A DNA stretch of 8,557 nt, from positions 1 to 8,557 of the forward strand of contig CACXCL010000267.1 in assembly GCA_902766115.1 (NCBI GenBank), read 5' to 3'. Both the position numbers and the translations under genes were made by a program. Position 1 is the stretch's first letter; each line of letters opens with the position of its first letter. The notes below the pieces were generated by a model. It was not told the origin of the DNA and did not search any database. It saw nothing but the letters and a program-made list of their open reading frames with translations. Shown in pieces: positions 1-6,500 of the stretch. The DNA comes from an uncultured Ruminococcus sp. Lineage in GTDB: Bacteria; Bacillota; Clostridia; Oscillospirales; CAG-272.

Positions 1-83
1 GCCGCGGTAAGGTCAGAAGAGCGAAGCTCTACTACCTGCGCGACAGAGTCGGCAAGGGCGCCAAGGTCAAGGAGCTCATCTGA
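1..83 (+). CDS. rplS: 50S ribosomal protein L19, C-terminal fragment (5' end outside window)
   Basis: Only the last 26 codons are present, read in frame from position 3 to the TGA at 81-83. The translation is rich in Arg and Lys and contains the L19 signature RRAKLYYLRDRVGKGAK followed by a short VKELI tail. L19 is a large-subunit protein at the interface with the 30S subunit. The gene is last in its transcription unit, because an intrinsic terminator begins about 30 bases after the stop. In many Firmicutes rplS closes the rpsP-rimM-trmD-rplS cluster, which would lie to the left of this window; that is family knowledge, not something seen here. Confidence 0.93.
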   Translation, partial: RGKVRRAKLYYLRDRVGKGAKVKELI

Positions 84-113
84 CGGCGACGCCGTTCGGA
101 GGAAACTGACTAG

Positions 114-149
114 AAAACATCCCGTTCACACTGAGCGGGACGTTTTTTT
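114..149 (+). terminator. Intrinsic terminator after rplS
   Basis: An 8-bp stem (120-127 with 133-140, one G-T wobble) closes a 5-base loop. It is extended by AAAAC/GTTTT pairing across one mismatch and runs directly into seven T residues (143-149). It sits about 30 bases after the L19 stop and separates rplS from the acp promoter. Confidence 0.93.
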
Positions 150-221
150 CGTCAATTTTGAACACGGAAAAGGCGCACATTATTCCCCTTTTGTGTAATT
201 AATAGTATTTGTCGAAAAAAC

Positions 222-250
222 TTGACACGGGGCGAAATTGGACTTATAAT
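222..250 (+). promoter_or_regulatory. Consensus sigma-70 (SigA-type) promoter for acp
   Basis: A perfect -35 box TTGACA (222-227) and a perfect -10 box TATAAT (245-250) are separated by exactly 17 bases. Transcription should start near 256-258, leaving a leader of about 70 bases before the acp start codon. An A-rich stretch (215-220) lies just upstream. Both hexamers match consensus, so strong constitutive expression is expected unless something blocks it. Confidence 0.93.
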
Positions 251-270
251 AATGATGTTATTCACAGACG

Positions 271-298
271 GGTCGTCATATATTATCTCGGAACGACC
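271..298 (+). promoter_or_regulatory. Hairpin in the acp 5' leader
   Basis: GGTCGT (271-276) and ACGACC (293-298) form a perfect 6-bp inverted repeat around a 16-base AT-rich spacer. It lies between the predicted transcription start and the ribosome binding site. No T-run follows, so it is not an intrinsic terminator. It could be an mRNA-stabilising 5' hairpin or a binding site. Function is inferred; the stem is modest. Confidence 0.4.
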
Positions 299-327
299 AT
301 TCTCATTTTAAGTATCCGGAGGTTTTA

Positions 328-558
328 ATGATGTTTGAAAAAGTAAAAGACCTTCTCGTTGAGGAGTTGTCCATAGACGGAGACGAGATCACGGAGGATT
401 CCGAGCTGGTCGGAGATCTGGGCATCAATTCCCTGGAGCTCGCCGATCTCGTGCTGCTCTGCGAGGAAAAATTCGATATCGAGATCGACGAGGATTCGAT
501 ACATAAGTTCCTCACCGTCGGAGATATAGTCGATTATCTCAGTGAGATCACCGCATAA
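328..558 (+). CDS. acpP: Acyl carrier protein
   Basis: This 76-residue acidic protein has the size and four-helix pattern of a stand-alone acyl carrier protein, which carries acyl chains on a phosphopantetheine arm for fatty acid or related synthesis in the cytoplasm. The attachment serine is Ser35 in the segment GDLGINSLELADLV. The usual Asp before it is Asn34, a variant I recall from clostridial stand-alone ACPs. Helix II (SLELADLVLLCEEKF) and the later DIVDYL segment also fit. GGAGG (318-322) lies 5 bases before the first ATG and 8 before a second ATG at 331, so either could start translation. The gene stands alone between its own promoter and terminator, with no fab genes beside it. Whether it is the main fatty acid ACP or a dedicated second copy cannot be told here. 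Confidence 0.94.
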   Translation: MMFEKVKDLLVEELSIDGDEITEDSELVGDLGINSLELADLVLLCEEKFDIEIDEDSIHKFLTVGDIVDYLSEITA

Positions 559-568
559 TAAAAAATAG

Positions 569-603
569 ATGCACTAAGGCGGAGCCGTTAGTGCATTGTT
601 TTT
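569..603 (+). terminator. Intrinsic terminator after acp
   Basis: A perfect 9-bp stem (569-577 with 588-596) is followed by TGTTTTT. The loop can form a small extra GGC/GCC stem (578-580 with 584-586). It starts about 10 bases after the acp stop and ends 28 bases before the tagA ATG, so tagA is either expressed by read-through or has a start site that I cannot see. Confidence 0.9.
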
Positions 604-615
604 GTCGGGACGAAC

Positions 616-625
616 AGAAAGGTGA
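616..625 (+). promoter_or_regulatory. Ribosome binding site that sets the tagA start
   Basis: AGAAAGGTGA (616-625) is a good match to the Shine-Dalgarno complement and lies 5 bases before ATG 631. An in-frame GTG at 622 sits inside this motif, so it is unlikely to be the initiation codon. Confidence 0.7.
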
Positions 626-630
626 CAGAT

Positions 631-1380
631 ATGGAAAAAATAAACGTCAGAGGAGTCGAGTTCGACAACGTGACCTTCGACGAGGCTGTCGAGCTGATAT
701 ACGGCCGCGCCGACCGCGGCGAGCAGACAGCCGTTTTCACGCCCAATGCTGAGATAGTCCAGGCGTGCGTGGAGGACGAGTCCTTTAAGGAGATAATCTC
801 ATCTGCAGACGTTCTTCTGCCCGACGGAGTGGGCGTGATCAAAGCGGCGAGGATACTGGGCACGCCGCTGAAGGAAAAGGTCCCCGGAGTCGAGGTGGGC
901 GAGGCGCTGGTACGGCTCTCAGGCAAGCGGGATCGCCCCGTATTCCTCATGGGAGGCAAGCCGGGGGTCGCCGACGCTGCGAAGGAAAAACTGCTGGAAA
1001 AGTACCCTGACGCGAAGATCGCGGGATCGTACCACGGCTACTTCAAGAAAGAGGGCGAGGAGAACGACGGGGTCGTCAGGATGATCAACGACTCCGGAGC
1101 CGAGGTGCTGTTCGTCTGTATCGGCTCTCCCGCCCAGGAAAAGTGGATCGCCTCAAACCGCGAAAAGCTCCCGGGAGTGCTGGTGCTGATGGGACTCGGC
1201 GGATCGCTGGACATATATTCCGGCACGGCGAAGCGCGCGCCGAAGTTTTTTATCAAACTGGGGCTTGAATGGTTCTACAGATTGCTGCGGGAGCCGAAGA
1301 GGATCGGCAGGATGATGAAACTTCCGAAGTTCTACTTCGGCACATGGAGATACAAGAGAAAACTGAAAAAGCGGAAATAA
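631..1380 (+). CDS. tagA: GT26-family glycosyltransferase (TagA/WecG/CpsF type, probable ManNAc transferase)
   Basis: The 249-residue protein matches GT26 along its whole length; such enzymes are usually about 240-260 residues. TagA members transfer ManNAc from UDP-ManNAc to lipid-linked GlcNAc on the inner membrane face, the first committed step of wall teichoic acid linkage units and of some secondary cell-wall polymers. Visible motifs are TPNAE (37-41), the DGVG loop with the expected catalytic Asp65, GSPAQEKW (165-172), GLGGSLDIYSGTAKRAP (188-204) and EWFYRLLREPKR (213-224). The last 10 residues are almost all Lys/Arg, consistent with peripheral membrane docking of the C-terminal appendage described for TagA. 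There is no transmembrane segment. The start is ATG 631; an in-frame GTG at 622 would add three residues. ManNAc specificity is by family and not proven. Confidence 0.9.
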   Translation: MEKINVRGVEFDNVTFDEAVELIYGRADRGEQTAVFTPNAEIVQACVEDESFKEIISSADVLLPDGVGVIKAARILGTPLKEKVPGVEVGEALVRLSGKRDRPVFLMGGKPGVADAAKEKLLEKYPDAKIAGSYHGYFKKEGEENDGVVRMINDSGAEVLFVCIGSPAQEKWIASNREKLPGVLVLMGLGGSLDIYSGTAKRAPKFFIKLGLEWFYRLLREPKRIGRMMKLPKFYFGTWRYKRKLKKRK

Positions 1381-1385
1381 CGGAA

Positions 1386-1422
1386 GATCCCGCGGGGCTC
1401 GCGCCCCGCGGGATCATTTTTT
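1386..1422 (+). terminator. Strong intrinsic terminator between convergent genes tagA and the 689-residue SLH gene
   Basis: A perfect 13-bp GC-rich stem (1386-1398 with 1403-1415) with a 4-base loop is followed by ATTTTTT (1416-1422). It begins 5 bases after the tagA stop and ends one base before the complement of the minus-strand gene's TGA. It clearly terminates tagA. On the minus strand the same hairpin is preceded by an A-run but followed only by CTTCCGTTATTTCC, so it would be a weaker terminator in that direction. Confidence 0.92.
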
Positions 1423-1423
1423 A

Positions 1424-3493
1424 TCACGGAAGTCTGACGGAGTAGTAGTAATAGCAGTCCTTGTTATCCACCGTGCCGTTGAAGAGCACCGGGATGACCC
1501 CGTCCTCGAGAGAGCGGTTCCGGGAGTTGCCCACGGACAGCTTTCCCGGCGCTACGGTGGCGCCGTCCGGCGTGGTCAGTTCCACGGCCTCCGTGGCTTT
1601 GGTGAAGGTCACGCCGTCCGCCGAAGAGAAGATCTCCAGCATGGTCTTGCCTGAAACGCCGTACATGGGCTGATAGAGAATGTAATACTTTCCCCTCTTG
1701 CCCTGGGTCATGGCGAAGGCTCCCTCCATCTTTCTGGTCCCGTTTTCAGGAAGGAGAGACGTCGGCACGGGCTCGTTCATGATCTCCGCTCCGTCCGCCG
1801 TATATATCGCGTGGTAGACGGTGGTTTTTCCCTCGTTGCCGACCTTATGCGCATAGATCACGTGGAAACGGTTGCTCCGGTCGAGATACGTGCAGCCGCC
1901 CTTGCCGTAGTGGGATATGCTGTCGATCCGGTTTTTGCCCGTATTTTTATATCCCTCGGCGGTGTAGGACGGCTCCTTCACGACGGTGGTATCGAACCGA
2001 GCCGTGTCGGGATCCGACGCGTGGAACAGATAGAGCGCGTCCCAGACGTAGCCGGAGGTGCCGGTGAAATCGACGCCGAGAAGATCCTTCAGGCTCGAAA
2101 TGAGTATATCCCGCTGGGCGACAAAGGAGAACCCGCCTTTTCCGTCCGGATATCCGTTGATGTAGCCCACGCGAAACGGCAGAGTGACCGTATGGCACGT
2201 GGTGTCCCACTCGCCTGTGGCAAGATCGTAGTTATACCACACCTCGTAACCGGGCACGTCTCCTCCGCAGTACAGACCGTAGAGCTTTCCGTGCTCCGTG
2301 TCAATGACCGGCATGGTGTATCCGTAACCGTGGTCCTCGTAGCCGGAGGTCTCGTACAGCGGATTCTCCCGCCCGACGTGTACCACCTCGTCTGTGGCGG
2401 TGTCGACCTCATAAATGCGCAGCCACGCCCCTCCGCGGCCCCAGGGGCGCTCCTTGTCGTCCGCCAGGACCGTGACGTAGAGCTTACCGTTTTCGCCTCT
2501 CAGGACGTTCGGAGTACAGCTTCCCATGGCTCTGGGGTAGATATCCGTCAGTATGATCCTGCTGCCTGTCGGGGTGATCTTTATCAGTCCGAACTCCACC
2601 TCCCCGTAATACCACGCCGGATGCTCCGGGGTGGGAGACTCGGTCTCCCTTATGAGATAGGTGGCGTAGGTGCCGTTTTCCGTGCGGACGACGCGCATTT
2701 CGTGTCCGCCGTGGACTCCGAAGCCGCAGCTGTAGATAGGACCGTCTTCGTCAGAGACAAGGGAGAGACTTGAGATCTTGATACCTGTTTGCGCGTCGTT
2801 GAGCGCGTAGCCCGTGTTTTCCGGCACGGGGTCCTCCGGATCCGGCGGGGTGATGCTCTCGACAGCCTCAAGGATCCGGTCGAGGAACGCCGCCACCTCG
2901 CATCGGAGCGTTTCCCGGGTCGGGAGAAACGCGCCGCGTTCGTCTCCGCGGGCAACGCCGGAGCGTCTCAGCAATTCGATGTCCTCCCTCGCCCACTTCG
3001 GGAACGACGCCGCGTCGGTGAAAGCGTCGGTCACGCTGTTGCCCGGAAGCTCCGCGCCGATATACCGGAGATACCGTCCCAGAAGGACCGCCATCTCCTG
3101 CCGTACGATGGGAGCATTGGGCTTCACTGTGCCGTCCGTGTACCCTTTAACGAACCCCTCGCGGATCGCCCAGCCGAAGGCGTCGGCGTACCAGGCGTCC
3201 TCATCAGCGTCGGGGACGCCTGCAAGGAGAGACGAGCACCCCTCAACGTCGGCGTCCGCAACGCGGGACAGGACCGTGACGAATTCCGCCCGCGTCATGG
3301 AGATACGGGGTGCGAAAAACGTCGGCGACTCGCCTTCCATCAGTCCTCTCCTGTACATCGAAAGCACGTAGGGATAGAACCACTTCCCTTCCGGCACGTC
3401 CCGGAACGGAAGCTCGCTTTCCGCCGAAGCGAACGCCGTGAGCGCCGCAAGAAGCATCAGTGCGGCGACAATAATGGACATTATCCTTTTCAT
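1424..3493 (-). CDS. Exported SLH-domain protein with C-terminal propeller-like domain (689 aa)
   Basis: A typical signal peptide occupies residues 1-24 (Lys/Arg start, hydrophobic core, FASA cleavage site). Three SLH domains follow at about 29-80, 91-146 and 157-211. The first keeps the TRAE motif (67-70); the third is diverged (LRCE). SLH domains tether proteins to cell-wall polymers. A Pro/acidic linker (215-227) leads to a domain of about 455 residues (236-689) with repeated beta-strand patterns, which is homologous to the end of the neighbouring 1150-residue protein. It carries HGGHE (261-265), GSCTPNV (324-330), DHGYGYT (387-393), INGYPDGKGGF (445-455), SGYVWDALYL (480-489) and HYGKGGCTYLD (528-538). 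One degenerate Asp-box (SADGVTF, 624-630) hints at a sialidase/BNR-type propeller. No substrate or family can be named. It starts at ATG 3493, and the stop abuts the hairpin shared with tagA. Confidence 0.88.
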   Translation of the reverse strand: MKRIMSIIVAALMLLAALTAFASAESELPFRDVPEGKWFYPYVLSMYRRGLMEGESPTFFAPRISMTRAEFVTVLSRVADADVEGCSSLLAGVPDADEDAWYADAFGWAIREGFVKGYTDGTVKPNAPIVRQEMAVLLGRYLRYIGAELPGNSVTDAFTDAASFPKWAREDIELLRRSGVARGDERGAFLPTRETLRCEVAAFLDRILEAVESITPPDPEDPVPENTGYALNDAQTGIKISSLSLVSDEDGPIYSCGFGVHGGHEMRVVRTENGTYATYLIRETESPTPEHPAWYYGEVEFGLIKITPTGSRIILTDIYPRAMGSCTPNVLRGENGKLYVTVLADDKERPWGRGGAWLRIYEVDTATDEVVHVGRENPLYETSGYEDHGYGYTMPVIDTEHGKLYGLYCGGDVPGYEVWYNYDLATGEWDTTCHTVTLPFRVGYINGYPDGKGGFSFVAQRDILISSLKDLLGVDFTGTSGYVWDALYLFHASDPDTARFDTTVVKEPSYTAEGYKNTGKNRIDSISHYGKGGCTYLDRSNRFHVIYAHKVGNEGKTTVYHAIYTADGAEIMNEPVPTSLLPENGTRKMEGAFAMTQGKRGKYYILYQPMYGVSGKTMLEIFSSADGVTFTKATEAVELTTPDGATVAPGKLSVGNSRNRSLEDGVIPVLFNGTVDNKDCYYYYSVRLP

Positions 3494-3529
3494 GGGGTAA
3501 AAAACCTCCGTTTCCCCGCTGTTCGGGGA
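3494..3529 (-). promoter_or_regulatory. Structured leader and ribosome binding site of the 689-residue SLH gene
   Basis: On the minus strand GGAGG (3509-3505) precedes ATG 3493 by an unusually long 11 bases, TTTTTTACCCC. Just upstream is a 6-bp hairpin TCCCCG/CGGGGA (3513-3529, loop of 5). Its GGGG arm can instead pair with the CCCC (3497-3494) next to the start codon, placing the binding site in a loop. The two pairings exclude each other. That this regulates translation is inference. Confidence 0.4.
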
Positions 3530-3548
3530 TAAAAGCAGTTTCTATGAA

Positions 3549-3585
3549 GACACCGGACGGTTGTTCCCGCCCGGTGTCATTTTTT
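3549..3585 (+). terminator. Hairpin with plus-facing T-tract between two minus-strand SLH genes
   Basis: An 8-bp stem (3549-3556 with 3571-3578) is extended by a CGG/CCG inner stem (3558-3560 with 3567-3569) across one mismatch. On the plus strand it is followed by ATTTTTT (3579-3585), a standard terminator shape. On the minus strand, where both flanking genes lie, it is preceded by the A-run and followed by TTCATAGAAACTGC, which is a poor U-tract. It may act as a partial terminator or 3'-end stabiliser after the 1150-residue gene, or may stop antisense transcription. Confidence 0.6.
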
Positions 3586-3596
3586 ACTTCAGCCTG

Positions 3597-6500
3597 TCAG
3601 CCCTCGTATCCGGGAACTTCAATGGAGAAGTAGTAGTAGTTATCGTTTCCGCCGGAGCCCGATCCGTGCATCATGATCGGGATGATGCCGTCGCGGACGG
3701 AGAAGTTTCTGCTGTTGCCGATGATGGGCTTCTCGATCTTGAGCGCGGTTCCGTTGGCGTCAGTTATACCGATGCCGCTGACATCAGCGATCTTCGTAAA
3801 GGTCCTGCCGTCGGTGGACGACTTCCACACGTCCATAGTCGTCGCGGAGGAACCGTAGAAGAAGAACACATAGAACGTTCCGTCCGGGCCCTGGGTCATG
3901 GCAAATCCGCTGTAGGACGGTCTGCCACCGTTCTTCGGGACCAGAGTGGTGGGAAGCGCGTTCTTGTAAAGTTCGTTGCCCTCAAGGTCGTAGATGGCGT
4001 TATAGACCGTGGTCTTGCCTTCGTTTCCGACGCTCTGGGAATAGATTACGTGGAGTTTGCCCTCGGTGTCGAGGTACGTGCATCCGCCGGTGCCGTAGTG
4101 AGTGGCGTTGTCGAAGCGATTCCTGCCGTTACCTTTGTAACCCTCTGCGGTGTAGTGGGGTTCGCAGATCACTGTGTCAACGGTGACTTCTTCCACGGTG
4201 GGGTCGGCGATGTGCATCAGGTAGAGAGCGTCCCAGACGTAGCCGCTTGTCTGCTGGAAATCAAATCCCAGCGCTTCTTTCAGTGCGGTGACGGGCGCAC
4301 AGCGCTCGATGACCATGGTGAAGCCGCCTTTGCCGTCCGGATAGCCGTTGATGTAGCACCTTCTGGTGAAGAGCTCCACGGTGTAGCACTCGGGATCCCA
4401 GGTCTTGGTCTCAAGATCGTAGATGAACCATGCGATGTAGCCGGGAGCCTCGCCGCCGCAGGTCACGGCGTAGAGTTTTCCGTGCTCCTTATCGAGGATC
4501 GGCTGGGTGTAGCCGTAGCCGTGGTCCTGGAAGGGAGTGGTCTCGTGGTCGATGAGGGTCGGGGCCTCGGGAGCGGTGACGGTGTCGGTGGCGGTGTCGA
4601 TCTCATAGACCGCAAGCCACACGCCGTTGGTGAACTCGTCCGTTCCCATGGTGCTCATGTATCTGTCTTTGTCGTCGCAGATGATGGTCACGTAGACCTT
4701 GCCGTCGCCCGCGTTGATCACGTTGGGTGTGCAGCTGCCTGCTGCCTGCGGGAATTCGTCGGTGAAGATCACATGGAATCCGTCAGCGGTGATCTTGACA
4801 ACGCTGAACGTTGCGACGCCCTGGAACCAGAGGGGATGCTCCTCGGAACTCTCTCCGGTCGCGGTGGTGATGTAAGTCGCATACGTACCGTTCTCGGTGC
4901 GTACGATCCTGGTCTCGTGACCGCCGTGCGCTCCGACTCCGCCCGCCGCGGTGATGGCGGCGCCGTTTTCCTCAAAGAGTTTGGCGTAAGAGATCTTGAT
5001 GCCGCTGGTTTCGCCCTCATAGGCAACGCCGATATTGTCGGGAGTGGGATCAAGTACGGGAGGTACTGGATGCTCAGCCGAGAGGACAGGAGCGTCAACG
5101 GATGCGGTGCTGCAGAGGAAGCTGATCTCATTGGTCGCTTCAAGAACCTTGTCATTCCACTTGTAGATGTAGACTCTGCAGGTGGACTCTGTGTTCAGTC
5201 TTGCAGCGTCAAACTTCGTAACGAAAACCTCAGCGCCGTCGATATCAGCAACAGCTGCTTTGACGACGGCTGCGAAGTTCTCCTCGGTGAAGGAAGCCTC
5301 ATCCGGGAACAGCGCGTGGATGATCGGATCTTCGTGAGAACCATCCGTGCAATACAGCGCGCCGAGAGTCTCCTCTGCCGGCTTCCATACCTCGGAATCC
5401 TCCGGGCAGGTGTACAGGCACATCGTGCTGACGTCCGAAACGTGGTTCAGTTTACGGGAGGAGAGACTGATGGTCTCGTGCTCCGTCTCCTCGCCCGTCA
5501 CGTTGTTCTTTACATAGATCTCAACGTTGTCGGCGCCGGCAAACTGTCCGATGTCAAGTCCCGGATCTTTAATCTCACCGTTGACTACAACGGAATAAGT
5601 CTCAGCGTCAAGACCCATGGTCTCAAGAGCAAGAGTTGCGACGTTTGTGGCGTTGAAGTTACCGCCGCCGTTATGCATCGTCGTCAGCGCACCGTGCGTC
5701 GCGCAGAGGTACTCGTCAAGGAATTCCTCAAACGCGGCATGCATCGGATCGACGACCGAAGAAGACTCGACCTTGAAAGTAACGCCGATGCCGACGATGC
5801 ATGCCCGACCGTCGACGACGTTTTTGAACGCCGCGCAGACTTCGTTGCCTTCGTACTTTTTCTCAGCGTCAAATCTGCCGAGGAAGAATTCCCATTCTCC
5901 GGCGTCGGTCAGACCGGATTTCTCGCGGAGGTACGCCTCGACGATCTCGGGAGTGTATTCCTCGCCCTCAAGGAGAACGTCGCCGTCGTTCAGCTCCGCG
6001 AGGTTATCCATCGCGGTTTTTGCGATCTGAGGAACGTCGTCCCAGCAGTAGGTGAGAGCGTAGTTGTCCATGGCTCCGCTCCACTGGGCGTTGAGGTTCT
6101 TTACGATATCGATGTCGATCTCCTCGGTGGTCGTCTCTCCGGTGGCGGTGTTGGTAAATGTAACGGGGATGCCGTCGTACCAGCCGCCGTCGCCGTCGCC
6201 GGCTCCGGAGTAACCCGTCTTGATTTCGGCAAACGAGTCGGAGTCAATGGCTACGGTGTAGCCCTCGCCGAGATCAAACAGCCCGGTGAGGAACGCGTTC
6301 ATGTTTTCCTCAGTCAGAGTATCGCCGGGGCCGAAGTAGACGTCGATCTTCCCGTGCGCGTCGCAGGGGATCGTTGTAAGAATATCGTCGATCTTGTCAT
6401 ACATCGGATCCTTCGCGGACTCGAGGTATCTCATGAGGATGGTGGCGACCTGTGCGCGGGTCGCTTTACCCTTGGGATCCAGGTAATCCTTACCGTCGAT

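Noticed and set aside
622..630. GTG at 622 as start of tagA
   Set aside because: The codon lies inside the Shine-Dalgarno match that serves ATG 631, and upstream of it there is no comparable site.
588..959. Minus-strand open frame of 123 codons opposite acp/tagA
   Set aside because: It is a Ser/Thr-rich shadow of tagA that crosses the acp terminator, with no start signals.
1811..3532. Plus-strand open frames of 320 and 247 codons opposite the 689-residue SLH gene
   Set aside because: These have the same codon-register shadow effect, with low-complexity Arg/Val-rich products and no start signals.
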